Shown here piece by piece: positions 35,598 through 47,367 of a stretch of DNA of 64,000 bases (position 1 is the stretch's first letter; every line of letters begins with the position of its first letter). The notes below the pieces were generated by a model. The model had not been told where the DNA came from, searched no databases, and was given only the letters and a program-made list of their open reading frames with translations. The translations under genes and the position numbers were made by a program. This DNA comes from Marinobacter sp. EhC06 (GTDB taxonomy: Bacteria > Pseudomonadota > Gammaproteobacteria > Pseudomonadales > Oleiphilaceae), in NCBI RefSeq assembly GCF_001650915.1, contig NZ_LXYO01000023.1, positions 496,001 to 560,000 of the forward strand. The letters are read 5' to 3'.

Positions 35598-36362
35598 ATG
35601 ACGTCTCCGAGCTCCGCCAACGTACCGGACCACAAGCCAAGGCCCTGGGTCGATTTGCTGGTCAGCATTATTATTCCCTCCGTTATCCTGATGAAATTCA
35701 GTGGCGAGGAACACCTGGGCAACGTCAACGCGCTGGTTATCGGCCTGGCATTTCCATTAGGCTGGGGGCTGTTCGAGCTGATCAAGTATCGCAAGAAAAA
35801 CTTCATCGCGGTACTTGGCCTGGTCAGTGTCGGCCTGACCGGCGGCATTGGCCTGCTGGAGCTGGATGCGGGATGGTTGGCCATCAAGGAAGCCGCGATT
35901 CCGGCGATTATTGGTCTGGCGGTACTGGCTTCTACAAGGACGAAATATCCGCTGGTACGAACCCTCCTGTATAACCCTTCGGTTCTTGATGTGGATAAAA
36001 TCCACAAGACGCTGGAGGAGCATAACCGGGTTCAAGAGTTCGAGGCACGCCTGCTCAAGGCCAGTTACTTCTTTGCCGGTACCTTCCTGTTCTCATCGAT
36101 CATGAACTACGTCATTGCAAAGTGGATCGTGGTCAGCCCGTCCGGTACGGAGGCGTTTAATGAAGAGCTTGGCCGGATGACCCTGGTGAGCTATCCGATG
36201 ATCGCCATTCCTTCGATGATCATGATGATGCTGATTTTCTATTATCTGTGGCGCACCATTCGCCGGTTGACCGGTTACACCCTGGAAGAGGTGATGGCGC
36301 CTCATCTTGCGGAGAAAGAGAAAGAAAGGAACAAGTCCTCGGAATCGACCACCGGGAAATAG
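35598..36362 (+). CDS. VC0807-type integral membrane protein
   Basis: The 254-residue protein has about six hydrophobic helices, at roughly residues 17-35, 45-62, 68-85, 92-110, 155-175 and 200-222. It ends in a charged cytoplasmic tail (EKEKERNKSSESTTGK). The patterns GLFELIKYRKKNFIAVLGLVS and PLVRTLLYNP match what I recall of the VC0807 family. The function is unknown. It is a single gene ending at a bidirectional terminator shared with gyrB. Confidence 0.75.
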   Translation: MTSPSSANVPDHKPRPWVDLLVSIIIPSVILMKFSGEEHLGNVNALVIGLAFPLGWGLFELIKYRKKNFIAVLGLVSVGLTGGIGLLELDAGWLAIKEAAIPAIIGLAVLASTRTKYPLVRTLLYNPSVLDVDKIHKTLEEHNRVQEFEARLLKASYFFAGTFLFSSIMNYVIAKWIVVSPSGTEAFNEELGRMTLVSYPMIAIPSMIMMMLIFYYLWRTIRRLTGYTLEEVMAPHLAEKEKERNKSSESTTGK

Positions 36363-36395
36363 CAGGCCTGGACGTTTTCCGATAAGGCCGGACAT

Positions 36396-36437
36396 AAAAA
36401 AGCGGCGGAGGTTTGAAAGCCTCCGCCGCTTTTTTTA
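36396..36437. terminator. Bidirectional terminator between VC0807-type gene and gyrB
   Basis: AGCGGCGGAGG (36401-36411) pairs with CCTCCGCCGCT (36420-36430), flanked by an A run on the left and a T run on the right. This is ideal termination in both directions for the convergent genes. Confidence 0.93.
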
Positions 36438-36457
36438 TTGCACCTGGGACTGGTTGA

Positions 36458-38926
<2,469 letters not shown>

Positions 38927-40054
38927 TTATTCTTCCGTCAATTTGCCATGTTCCACGTGGAACAATCTGTAATCCGGTGCGTTACCCCCGGGCCAGAGCT
39001 GTCCCACGAGGGGCCGCTCTATCGATGTGATAAACACCTGACAACGTAATGCCTGTAACCTGCTGGCCAACATGGCCCGATGGCCTTCATCCAGCTCGGC
39101 GTTAATGTCGTCAAGCAAAAAGGTCACCTGTTTGCCCAGGTCACTCAACACCATGCCTTGGGCAATTTTCATCAAAATAACCAGGGTTTTCTGCTGGCCC
39201 CGGGAGAAGGTTTCGGCAACAGGCCTGCCCTGAAACTTCAACCGGATGTCCGCGCGGTTCGGACCATAAAGCGTGTGTCCAACCTTTCGTTCCTGTTCGC
39301 GATGATCTGCAAGCAATTCCGCCAGCGGGCGGCTTACATCCCAGCCCGGGTAGTACTCAAGCTTGAGACCTTCGGTCCAGGGTACTTCCACTTCCCGAAC
39401 CAGTTTTTCGAAAGCGGCCTTGAATCGGCCAAAGGTGTCAGCTCGAGCCTCGGTAATCCGTTCACTCAGGGTAGTGTACTGATGGTCCCAGACCCGCATT
39501 AAAGCTTCGTCTAGTCTACCATTTCTCAGCGTTTGATTCCGCTGTGATGTGACTCGCTGGCATTGTTGCCATAACGATCCGAAAGAAGGTTCCACGTGGA
39601 ACACTAACCAATCGAGAAACTGCCGCCGCTTTCCTGGTCCCCCAGTAATCACATCAAACACACCGGGATCGATTACCGATACCGGAAGATGTTTCGCGAG
39701 GCCAGACAGGCTGCGAACCGCTTCCCCATCCACCCGCAAAACTGTTTCCTTCTGTCCGACATCCCGGGATATCCCCAACCGATGCACAAGTTCAGAGTCA
39801 TTCCCACGATCGTTTTCCTCCAGACCGTGATCGAGACCGCCGAACACCGTGAGTCGTTGTTGGCCGTGGCTCACCACCGCCTGATGACGATTCACCCGAA
39901 AAGAACGACCCAAACCCAGATAGCCAATGGCTTCCAGGACGCTGGTTTTGCCGCTGCCGTTTTCACCGTACAACAGATTGAAAGAAGGCGAGAAGCTGAC
40001 AGGCGCAGAAGACAGATTGCGGAAATTTTCAGTCTGAAATTTTACAAGCGCCAT
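38927..40054 (-). CDS. recF: DNA replication and repair protein RecF
   Basis: The 375-residue SMC-like ATPase loads RecA at gaps with RecO and RecR. The start MALVKFQTENFRNLSS is the usual RecF opening; the longer frame to 40171 has no homology. It has Walker A LYGENGSGKTSVLEAI, the family motif FSRGQQKTLVI and FLLDDINAELD. Two parS-like palindromes lie inside the gene (38949-38964 and 39588-39603). It is separated from the upstream kinase by 127 bp containing a terminator, so it may have its own promoter. Confidence 0.97.
   Translation of the reverse strand: MALVKFQTENFRNLSSAPVSFSPSFNLLYGENGSGKTSVLEAIGYLGLGRSFRVNRHQAVVSHGQQRLTVFGGLDHGLEENDRGNDSELVHRLGISRDVGQKETVLRVDGEAVRSLSGLAKHLPVSVIDPGVFDVITGGPGKRRQFLDWLVFHVEPSFGSLWQQCQRVTSQRNQTLRNGRLDEALMRVWDHQYTTLSERITEARADTFGRFKAAFEKLVREVEVPWTEGLKLEYYPGWDVSRPLAELLADHREQERKVGHTLYGPNRADIRLKFQGRPVAETFSRGQQKTLVILMKIAQGMVLSDLGKQVTFLLDDINAELDEGHRAMLASRLQALRCQVFITSIERPLVGQLWPGGNAPDYRLFHVEHGKLTEE
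38949..38964. promoter_or_regulatory. parS centromere site 1
   Basis: TGTTCCACGTGGAACA is a perfect 16-bp palindrome identical to the parS sequence known from pseudomonads. It lies in the 3' end of recF. parA and parB are at the right end of the window. Confidence 0.9.
39588..39603. promoter_or_regulatory. parS centromere site 2
   Basis: GGTTCCACGTGGAACA keeps the full GTTCCACGTGGAAC core and differs from the consensus only at the first base. It is 639 bp from site 1, also inside recF. Confidence 0.82.
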
Positions 40055-40102
40055 AGAAAAGCAAACTCGAAGGCGAGGGGGAAGGAAGCCAAAAAACACC
40101 CG

Positions 40103-40145
40103 GAAAACGAAAAAGGCAGCGTTACCTCCCTTCAGCAACGCTGCC
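40103..40145 (-). terminator. Terminator between kinase gene and recF
   Basis: On the minus strand GGCAGCGTT and AACGCTGCC (plus 40137-40145 and 40115-40123) form a nine-pair stem with a 13-base loop, followed by TTTTTCGTTTT. It follows the kinase stop by about 40 bp and separates it transcriptionally from recF. Confidence 0.75.
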
Positions 40146-40181
40146 CTAGTGTACAAAAGCCACTCGCTCAAGGCGACAGCC

Positions 40182-41453
40182 TCAATGGAGCATATTCAAC
40201 CGTTCGTCCATAAACACATCCATTTCCGGAGCGAGGATGTGAACGTAGCGATCGAAATACAGGAACTGTTTCAGCAACAGGGCAAATTCCCTCGGAAAAT
40301 GCAGGCCGTGGCTTTCACCGATCTTAACCATATCCATCAGAATGTGATTAACATCGTCCTCCGCCTGGTCCGCCTCATAAGGCACTTCATCCGGCACCAT
40401 CTTGTCCATCTGCTGATACAGCCTTCTCAGATCACCGGCGAGATCTTCAGCACGAACCATCTGGCGGGTTATCCCGATACGGATCATGGCATCGGCCATG
40501 CCTTCGAAATTGCCAACCATCACAGCCGAAATAAAATCGCTGACCGCCTGCCAGGTATCCGGTTTGATTCGGCCAACAATGCCAAAATCGATAAAACCAA
40601 CCCGGCCATCCTTCAAGACCATCAGGTTACCGGCATGCACATCCGCGTGGAAGAACTCGCACTGAGTAAGGCTGGCAAACCAGGTGTTCATGGCAGTGAT
40701 CAGGGTCCGCTCCGGATCCCGGGCGTAACCGCGAATGCTCTCCAGATCCGTCAGTGACACACCGTGGAAGCGCTCCATGGTCAGAATACGGCGAGTACTG
40801 CAATGCTCAAACACCCTGGGCACCGCCGCGTCTTCATTATGGGTGTCATGCAGGAAATCCCGGAAAACCTTCAGGTTGTTGGCTTCCTTGATAAAGTCGC
40901 ACTCTTCCATCATGGTCCGCTGGATTTCCTCCACAATACCGGACATGGAAGTCCAGGACAGTTTCGGTGCCAGGGTTTCAATAATTCGGGCGGACAGATA
41001 CAGGAAGTTCAGGTCCGTCAGCAGAATGTTCTCAGCCCCCGGTTTCTGAACCTTGATAACCACTTCTTCACCGGATACCAACCGGGCGGCGTGAACCTGC
41101 GCAATCGACGCCGAGGCCAAAGCCACCGGATCGATTTCCGCATAAACCTCATCCAGCGGCCGACCCAATTCGTCCCGGATGATCTTCTTGATCACACCAA
41201 AGGGCAGGTTCGGGGTCTTGTCCAGGCAGTACTGGAATTCTTCCACATACTCCTTGGGGAAAAACGTGGGAGAACTGGCAATAAACTGCCCCAGCTTGAT
41301 GTAGGTCGCACCGAGTGACTCAAACGTCTGCCTCAGCAGCCTGGGCGTGGGAGGGCGATCCCCCCGAAGCCAGTTGATCCCGGTGCGGCCGAGTACCGAC
41401 ACAGTCTGGCCAATCCTGAAGGCGCCTTTGATTCCATTCGTTACGGTACTCAT
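40182..41453 (-). CDS. AarF/ABC1/UbiB-type atypical kinase
   Basis: The 423-residue protein has UbiB-family motifs: YIKLGQFIASS (the KxGQ motif), the Ala-rich ASASIAQVHAARL, VVIKVQKPG (nucleotide-binding Lys), FFHADVHAGNLMVLKDG (catalytic-loop Asp and Asn) and GFIDFGIVG (DFG). It lacks the two C-terminal membrane helices of full-length UbiB, so it is an ADCK-like relative and not ubiB itself. The ATG at 41453 is nine bases after AAGGAG; an ATG at 41462 abuts that site. It begins 15 bp after dnaN and probably shares its transcript. Its role is unknown; relatives act on quinone or lipid metabolism. Confidence 0.88.
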   Translation of the reverse strand: MSTVTNGIKGAFRIGQTVSVLGRTGINWLRGDRPPTPRLLRQTFESLGATYIKLGQFIASSPTFFPKEYVEEFQYCLDKTPNLPFGVIKKIIRDELGRPLDEVYAEIDPVALASASIAQVHAARLVSGEEVVIKVQKPGAENILLTDLNFLYLSARIIETLAPKLSWTSMSGIVEEIQRTMMEECDFIKEANNLKVFRDFLHDTHNEDAAVPRVFEHCSTRRILTMERFHGVSLTDLESIRGYARDPERTLITAMNTWFASLTQCEFFHADVHAGNLMVLKDGRVGFIDFGIVGRIKPDTWQAVSDFISAVMVGNFEGMADAMIRIGITRQMVRAEDLAGDLRRLYQQMDKMVPDEVPYEADQAEDDVNHILMDMVKIGESHGLHFPREFALLLKQFLYFDRYVHILAPEMDVFMDERLNMLH

Positions 41454-41468
41454 CAACGTCATCTCCTT

Positions 41469-42572
41469 CTACAGCCTCATGGGCATGACAACATAGAGGC
41501 AGCGGTTATCATTCTGCGCCTCTATCAACGCACTGCTGTTCGGATTGGACAGGGTAATTTTTACCTGGTCCTCATCCAGCGCATTCATTACATCCACTAG
41601 GTAGCCTACATTAAAACCGATCTGCAGGGATTCGCCCTGGTAGTCCACCGGCAGCGCATCTTCGGCCTGTTCCTGGTCCGGGTTATTGGCGAAGACCTGG
41701 AGCTCATTCGAGGCCAGGTTCAGCCGTACCCCGCGGATATTCTCGTGAGACAGGATCCCTGCCCGTTGCAGCGTATTCTTCAGTGTCGCGCGATCCGCCA
41801 GCACCACCTTGTCGCCGCCCCGTGGAATAACACGGTTGTAGTCCGGGAACTTGCCTTCGATGAGCTTCGACGTGAAGGTATACGAACCCACCGTCGCCCG
41901 AAGGTGGTTATCACCAATGACCAGCGTCACCGGCGTTTCCACGTCATCCAGCAGTCGGGAAAGTTCCAGAACCCCTTTACGGGGAACGATCACCTGCCGC
42001 AACTCCGGGCAATTGGTCACCAGTTCCAGATGTGCCATGGCCAGTCGGTGACCATCGGTCGCCACCGTCCGTACATGATCCTTGTCCACTTCCAGTAACA
42101 GGCCGTTCAGGTAATAGCGAACGTCCTGCTGGGCCATGGCGAACGCGGTTGCATCCAGCATCCGGCCCAGCTCTTTTTGCGGCAGCTCCAGACGGAAGCT
42201 CTCGTCTTCGTCTTCGACATTGGGAAAGTGTTCTGCCGGCAATGTGGACAAGGTGAAGTGACTGGCTCCGCAGCGCAGATGCAAACGATCGCCCTCAAGG
42301 GACAGCTCCATCGGCGCTTCGTCACCCAGGGCCCGGGCGATATCAGACAGTTTACGAGCCGGAACGGTAATCCGGCCGGGCTGATCCACATGCACCGGTG
42401 TTATCCGCGCTACCAGTTCCACTTCCATATTGGTACCGGTCAGGGTCAGGGTATTGTCCTCGGCCACCAGCAATACGTTGGACAGCACCGGCATGGTTTG
42501 TTTCTTTTCCACCACGCCGGCAATGCTTTGCAGCGGGGTAAGCAGGGATTCACGGCTGATCGTCAGTTTCAT
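41469..42572 (-). CDS. dnaN: DNA polymerase III beta sliding clamp
   Basis: At 367 residues it has the standard three-domain clamp length. It begins MKLTISRESLLTPLQSIAGV and ends NRCLYVVMPMRL, both typical. The dimer encircles DNA and tethers the polymerase. It lies 55 bp downstream of dnaA and 15 bp upstream of the kinase gene. Confidence 0.98.
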   Translation of the reverse strand: MKLTISRESLLTPLQSIAGVVEKKQTMPVLSNVLLVAEDNTLTLTGTNMEVELVARITPVHVDQPGRITVPARKLSDIARALGDEAPMELSLEGDRLHLRCGASHFTLSTLPAEHFPNVEDEDESFRLELPQKELGRMLDATAFAMAQQDVRYYLNGLLLEVDKDHVRTVATDGHRLAMAHLELVTNCPELRQVIVPRKGVLELSRLLDDVETPVTLVIGDNHLRATVGSYTFTSKLIEGKFPDYNRVIPRGGDKVVLADRATLKNTLQRAGILSHENIRGVRLNLASNELQVFANNPDQEQAEDALPVDYQGESLQIGFNVGYLVDVMNALDEDQVKITLSNPNSSALIEAQNDNRCLYVVMPMRL

Positions 42573-42627
42573 GGCACTCAGCTTTCTTTATGTTGGAAGG
42601 GTGAATGTTGTTTGCCAACGCCCGGCA

Positions 42628-44082
42628 TCAGGTGGTCAGCAGTCTCATAAAATTCTGATAATCCTCGCGGATGCCCGGATCAGTCTCCTGCAACTCCACG
42701 ATTTTCTTGCACGCATGCAAAACAGTGGTGTGGTCACGACCGCCAAAGGCATCGCCAATCTCCGGCAAACTGTGATTGGTCAGCTCCTTCGACAGCGCCA
42801 TGGCAACCTGCCGTGGCCGGGTGACCGTTCGGGTTCGGCGTTTGGATAGCAGGTCGGCAACCTTGATCTTGTAATACTCGGCCACAGTGCGCTGAATATT
42901 ATCGATGCTCACCTGTTTCTCATGCAGCGCCAACAGGTCTTTCAAGCTCTCCCGGATGAACGGAGGGGTGATCTCCGAACCGGTGAAGTGAGCATTCGCT
43001 ATCACCAGACGAAGCGCCCCTTCTAGCTCACGAACATTGGACCGAATCTTCTGGGCAATAAAAAAAGCCGCCTCGCTGCTGAGCTTGACGTTGGCCTGAT
43101 CGGCCTTCTTCATAAGAATCGCCACCCGGGTTTCCAGTTCCGGCGGCTCAACCATCACAGTCAGCCCCCAGCCAAACCGGGATTTGAGCCGCTCTTCCAT
43201 ATCGACAATTTCTTTCGGGAATCGATCACAGGTCACGATGACCTGCTGGCCGCCTTCCAGCAGCGCATTGAAGGTATGAAAGAACTCTTCCTGCGAACGC
43301 TCCTTGCGGGCAAAGAACTGGATGTCGTCAATCAACAACGCATCCACAGATCGGTAATAGCGCTTGAACTCGTTGATGGCGTTCAGCTGCAATGCCTTGA
43401 CCATATCTGCCACAAACCGTTCCGAGCGGAGATAGGCCACTTTCGCCTTGGGGTTGCGACGGACAATTTCGTTGCCGATGGCGTGCATCAGGTGGGTCTT
43501 ACCCAGACCAACACCGCCGTACAGGAACAGCGGATTGTAGGCACCCCCCGGATTCTCCGCCACCTGCATCGACGCCGCCCGTGCCAGCTGGTTGGATTTA
43601 CCTTCAACAAAGGTTTCGAAGGTGAACCCCTCGTTCGGAAAACTCTGGTGCTTGATATCACCTTCAACCTGAACCGGCCGTCGCTCGCTGCCACTTTTCG
43701 GGCGGACAGAGGGCGAACCGGCCACCGTGGCAGCCACACCCTTCTCTTCTTCGGTGACCCGGCTACCGCTTTCTTCATGAACCTGGCCATTTACACGGAC
43801 AGGTGCTTCCGAGCGTTTGACCGGTTCATCTTCACGAGGTGCGGACCCCACTTTCATATTAACCCGGGGAGCCTGCCCGCCGTTCAGATCCTTGAGTACC
43901 TCTTCAATGCGCCGCAGATACTTTTCATTCACCCAATCCATCACAAAACGGTTGGGAGCGAACAGCATCAGCTGCCCCTCCCGATGGTCGGATTGCAGGG
44001 GCCTGAGCCAGGTATTGAACTGTTGTGCGGGAAACTCGTCCCGGAGTACTTCAAGACATTGATGCCACATACTGTTTGGCAC
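42628..44082 (-). CDS. dnaA: Chromosomal replication initiator DnaA
   Basis: The AAA+ initiator binds DnaA boxes and melts the origin. The GTG at 44082 gives (M)[19 protein letters not shown], 484 residues, with GGGAG nine bases upstream. An ATG at 44133 would add 17 residues without family match. Domain I runs to about residue 85, followed by a charged domain II, then domain III with [17 protein letters not shown] and [13 protein letters not shown], and domain IV with the signature [28 protein letters not shown]. It is divergent from rpmH across the origin. Confidence 0.97.
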   Translation of the reverse strand: MPNSMWHQCLEVLRDEFPAQQFNTWLRPLQSDHREGQLMLFAPNRFVMDWVNEKYLRRIEEVLKDLNGGQAPRVNMKVGSAPREDEPVKRSEAPVRVNGQVHEESGSRVTEEEKGVAATVAGSPSVRPKSGSERRPVQVEGDIKHQSFPNEGFTFETFVEGKSNQLARAASMQVAENPGGAYNPLFLYGGVGLGKTHLMHAIGNEIVRRNPKAKVAYLRSERFVADMVKALQLNAINEFKRYYRSVDALLIDDIQFFARKERSQEEFFHTFNALLEGGQQVIVTCDRFPKEIVDMEERLKSRFGWGLTVMVEPPELETRVAILMKKADQANVKLSSEAAFFIAQKIRSNVRELEGALRLVIANAHFTGSEITPPFIRESLKDLLALHEKQVSIDNIQRTVAEYYKIKVADLLSKRRTRTVTRPRQVAMALSKELTNHSLPEIGDAFGGRDHTTVLHACKKIVELQETDPGIREDYQNFMRLLTT

Positions 44083-44199
44083 GACAGCCTGCTCCCGATA
44101 ACCCTGAAATGTCTCTGAACGGACAAGGGACATCCTGTCCAGTGAGATGACCCCGGATTCTAACCCGACCGGCCTCCCAGTGAAAGAGCCGCAGCCGGT

Positions 44200-44580
44200 T
44201 CATGAACAGCCTGTGGAAATTTATTTCTTTATATTTCAGTTTGTTACGAACTTACCTACAACCTTGTGTACAGAAAATAAGTTCTTTGAAAGTTACTCAC
44301 AGCCCTGTGTGTACAGCCGGGGTTTAACCCTGTTAGGAACCCCGGGACGCAACCGGGGATAACTTGGATTCATCACACAATTCCGACTTACCCACATTTC
44401 GCCCTGCCACCGTCCACAGCGCTCACGGTGCCTTATCAATACCCTTATAAACCGTGCAAAGTTTTGTTTTTTAGATTTTTTTATCGCTTATCCACAGAAA
44501 TCCTCGATACTAATAACAGTAATAATTAATCCTTAAAAGAATTCTAAAAAGACTTACTGAATTTATTACCTGGCCAGGTG
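44200..44580. other. Predicted oriC, dnaA-rpmH interval
   Basis: The interval has one perfect DnaA box, TTATCCACA (44488-44496). Single-mismatch boxes are TTACTCACA (44293-44301), TTACCCACA (44388-44396) and the minus-strand ATTTCCACA (44212-44220). A strongly AT-rich stretch (about 44460-44570) includes GTTTTGTTTTTTAG and TAATAATTAATCC and can act as the unwinding element. Its location between dnaA and rpmH matches Pseudomonas-type origins. The box count is low, so replication use is inferred. Confidence 0.75.
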
Positions 44581-44624
44581 GTTCAAGAAATTTCAGCATG
44601 CGCACAACCCCCTAGCAATAAGCA

Positions 44625-44653
44625 TTGAATTCCCACCGGTATTTGCATAGAAT
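44625..44653 (+). promoter_or_regulatory. rpmH promoter
   Basis: TTGAAT (44625-44630) and TAGAAT (44648-44653) are separated by exactly 17 bp, a good sigma-70 promoter. It leaves a leader of about 65 bases before rpmH. Confidence 0.65.
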
Positions 44654-44727
44654 GCCGCTCCTGTTTTGGCTGTTCATTTTCCAGCCAGTTACTGAATTTC
44701 CAACTTACGAATTGTGAGATCATCACC

Positions 44728-44862
44728 ATGAAAAGAACGTTTCAACCAAGCGTCCTGAAGCGTAAGCGCGTTCACGGTTTCCGTGCCCGTATGGCCACTG
44801 CCAACGGTCGCAAGGTTATTTCCCGTCGTCGTGCCAAGGGCCGCGCACGTCTGTCCGCGTAA
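44728..44862 (+). CDS. rpmH: Ribosomal protein bL34
   Basis: The 44-residue protein reads [20 protein letters not shown] at the start and ends GRARLSA, the canonical bL34. It is a very basic component of the large ribosomal subunit. It heads the rpmH-rnpA-yidD-yidC cluster, with 14 bases to rnpA. Confidence 0.98.
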   Translation: MKRTFQPSVLKRKRVHGFRARMATANGRKVISRRRAKGRARLSA

Positions 44863-44876
44863 GCTCTGATTGCCTC

Positions 44877-45284
44877 ATGAAGGCTTTGAGTTTCCCGAAA
44901 TCACATCGTCTTCTGCGACCTGCTGATTACGGCAAAGTCTTCAACGACGTGCAGCTGAAAGTTCCACACCGGAATTTTCTGATCCTGGCAACACCGAATA
45001 ACCTCGGTCATGCCAGGATCGGTTTAATCTTCTCGAAGAAGAACCTGAAGCTAGCCGTCCAGAGAAACCGGGTAAAGCGCCAAGTCCGAGAAAGCTTCCG
45101 GCACCAGACGGATCTGCCCGGTCTCGACCTTGTGGTTCTGGGACGTCAGGGGCTGGTTTCCCTGGATAACCAGTCGGTACGGGCATCCATGGACGACCTC
45201 TGGCGACGTCTCAGAAAAAAGTACGCTCAATCTCAGCCATCCCGGGCAGCAACACCAGACACTGCCGGTCGAGGAACGGGTTAA
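44877..45284 (+). CDS. rnpA: Ribonuclease P protein component
   Basis: The 135-residue basic protein helps RNase P RNA process tRNA 5' ends. The family signature [18 protein letters not shown] is complete, and the start [17 protein letters not shown] is typical. Its TAA shares a base with the yidD ATG. Confidence 0.96.
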   Translation: MKALSFPKSHRLLRPADYGKVFNDVQLKVPHRNFLILATPNNLGHARIGLIFSKKNLKLAVQRNRVKRQVRESFRHQTDLPGLDLVVLGRQGLVSLDNQSVRASMDDLWRRLRKKYAQSQPSRAATPDTAGRGTG

Positions 45285-45577
45285 TGCGCAAGCTCCTGCT
45301 TCTGCCCATCCGCTTCTATCAGTACGCAATCAGCCCCATGATGGCCAGTCACTGCCGCCATCACCCCACCTGTTCACAATACGCCGTTGAAGCCATAACC
45401 CACCATGGCGCGCTTAAAGGATTATTTCTCGCAATCCGGCGTCTGTTAAGGTGTCATCCCTGGGCGGAAGGCGGTTATGATCCTGTGCCGGGAACAACAG
45501 AATCCCGGGTTCAGGAAACCGTAACAACCTGCGTACACGCTGATCATTCCCATACAACAACCCAGACCAGACAGTAA
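45284..45577 (+). CDS. yidD: Membrane protein insertion efficiency factor YidD
   Basis: The 97-residue protein has the YidD pattern [41 protein letters not shown] and [13 protein letters not shown], with the conserved Cys residues. It is thought to assist YidC from the inner face of the membrane. The TAATG overlap with rnpA and four-base gap to yidC mean one transcript. Confidence 0.95.
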   Translation: MRKLLLLPIRFYQYAISPMMASHCRHHPTCSQYAVEAITHHGALKGLFLAIRRLLRCHPWAEGGYDPVPGTTESRVQETVTTCVHADHSHTTTQTRQ

Positions 45578-45581
45578 CTCT

Positions 45582-47297
45582 ATGGATATTCAACGCATCG
45601 TATTATTTGCCGGCCTGGCTATTGTCAGTTATCTGATGGTGCTTGCCTGGAATGAGGATTACCATCAGCAGCCGGAGACGGCTCAAGTTGCTGAATCTCA
45701 GCCTTCGCAGTCCGCCGGCAGCATGGGCAATTCAGACGATATGGTGCTTCCTGAGGATAATGCAGCCCAGGTGGACGGTGATGGCGAGTTCACGACGCCG
45801 GAAACCGGTCAGGCTGTCGTCAGTTCAACAGAAAACAACACCACGGTAAGCGATCAGTTCATCACTGTTCGCACCGACGTCTACGACCTGCAGATTGATC
45901 GGGTCAGCGGTAACCTGGTAAAAGCACAGCTGCTTGACTACGACGACACCCTGAACAGCAAGGAGCCGCTGACCCTCCTGAATAACACCCAGAACCGTCT
46001 TTATGTTCTCGAAAGCGGTCTGATTGGTCGTGATGGTCCTGATAGCCGCAAGAACGGTTCCGCTCCCGTCTACAATGCAAACGCTTCGAGCTATGAGCTG
46101 GCCGAAGGTGACAACCAGCTCCAGGTAGACCTGAGTTACACTACCGATAACGGTGTAAAGATCACCAAGCGTTACCAGTTCGAACGCAACAGTTATGAGA
46201 TCGGCGTCAAGTACCTGGTTGAAAACCAGTCCAGCGACAACTGGCAGGCCAATTTCACCGGTAAAATCGTCCGTGACCAGTCTCCGGACCCGACCTCCCA
46301 GACCAGCATGGGTATCCAGGCATTCCTTGGTCTGGTAATCAGCTCCCCGGAAGATCCCTACGAGAAGTTTGATTTTAGCGACCTGCAGGAAACCCAGATC
46401 AACCAGTCTGTCACCAACGGCTGGCTGGCTTTCCTCCAGCATTACTTCCTGTCTGCCTGGGTTCCCGAGCGCGACATCCCGGCCCAGTACCAGACCACCC
46501 AACGTGGCCAGAATTACGTCATGGGCTTTGTCTATCCTGCCACTACCGTGGCTCCGGGCGAGACTGCCGAGATCGGTGCAAGGGCCTATGTCGGGCCCAA
46601 GATCATCGAACGCCTCGAAGAAATGGCTCCGAACATGGACCGTACCGTTGATTTCGGCTGGCTGTTCTTTATTTCCCTGCCGCTGTTCATCATTCTGGAT
46701 TGGTTCCACAGCCTTGTCGGCAACTGGGGTGTTTCCATTATCCTGCTGACAGTGCTGGTTAAAGCCGTGTTCTTCCATCTGTCTGCCACCAGTTACAAAT
46801 CCATGGCCAAGATGCGGGCAGTCGCCCCTCAGTTGACCCGGCTGAAAGAACTGTACGGTGACGATCGACAGCGCATGTCCCAGGAAATGATGGCGCTGTA
46901 CAAGCGGGAGAAAATTAATCCACTCGGTGGCTGTCTGCCCATCCTGGTGCAGATGCCGGTATTCATCTCCCTGTACTGGGTACTGTTTGAGAGTGTGCAG
47001 CTACGCCATGCGCCGTTCATGCTGTGGATTCAGGATCTATCGGTGATGGACCCGTATTTCATCCTGCCGATCCTGATGGGTGCCAGCATGTTCCTGCAGA
47101 TGAGTCTGAACCCGACTCCGCCGGACCCCATGCAGGCCAAGATCATGAAGATGATGCCGTTGATCTTCACCGTATTCTTCCTGTGGTTCCCGGCAGGTCT
47201 GGTTCTGTACTGGCTGGTGAACAACATTCTGTCCATTGCCCAGCAGTGGTACATTACCCGCAAGATCGAAGCAGAAATGGCCGGTAAGAAGCACTGA
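45582..47297 (+). CDS. yidC: Membrane protein insertase YidC
   Basis: The 571-residue insertase has an N-terminal helix ([18 protein letters not shown]), a large periplasmic beta domain (about 60-350) and a C-terminal core of five helices with [20 protein letters not shown] and [20 protein letters not shown]. It inserts inner-membrane proteins alone or with SecYEG. The gram-negative length fits the genus. Confidence 0.97.
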   Translation: MDIQRIVLFAGLAIVSYLMVLAWNEDYHQQPETAQVAESQPSQSAGSMGNSDDMVLPEDNAAQVDGDGEFTTPETGQAVVSSTENNTTVSDQFITVRTDVYDLQIDRVSGNLVKAQLLDYDDTLNSKEPLTLLNNTQNRLYVLESGLIGRDGPDSRKNGSAPVYNANASSYELAEGDNQLQVDLSYTTDNGVKITKRYQFERNSYEIGVKYLVENQSSDNWQANFTGKIVRDQSPDPTSQTSMGIQAFLGLVISSPEDPYEKFDFSDLQETQINQSVTNGWLAFLQHYFLSAWVPERDIPAQYQTTQRGQNYVMGFVYPATTVAPGETAEIGARAYVGPKIIERLEEMAPNMDRTVDFGWLFFISLPLFIILDWFHSLVGNWGVSIILLTVLVKAVFFHLSATSYKSMAKMRAVAPQLTRLKELYGDDRQRMSQEMMALYKREKINPLGGCLPILVQMPVFISLYWVLFESVQLRHAPFMLWIQDLSVMDPYFILPILMGASMFLQMSLNPTPPDPMQAKIMKMMPLIFTVFFLWFPAGLVLYWLVNNILSIAQQWYITRKIEAEMAGKKH

Positions 47298-47319
47298 CCG
47301 GTGCCCGAACCGACCCGGC

Positions 47320-47350
47320 AAAGGCTCCTGTGTGGAGCCTTTGTTGTTTT
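47320..47350 (+). terminator. Terminator or attenuator after yidC
   Basis: AAAGGCTCC (47320-47328) pairs with GGAGCCTTT (47334-47342) across TGTGT, followed by GTTGTTTT. It lies between yidC and mnmE; the imperfect T run may allow read-through. Confidence 0.75.
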
Positions 47351-47367
47351 CAGCCTGTGGAAAAAGC

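Noticed and set aside
42628..44133. dnaA start at ATG 44133
   Set aside because: It lacks a well-placed ribosome site and adds residues with no DnaA homology; GTG 44082 fits better, though not proven.
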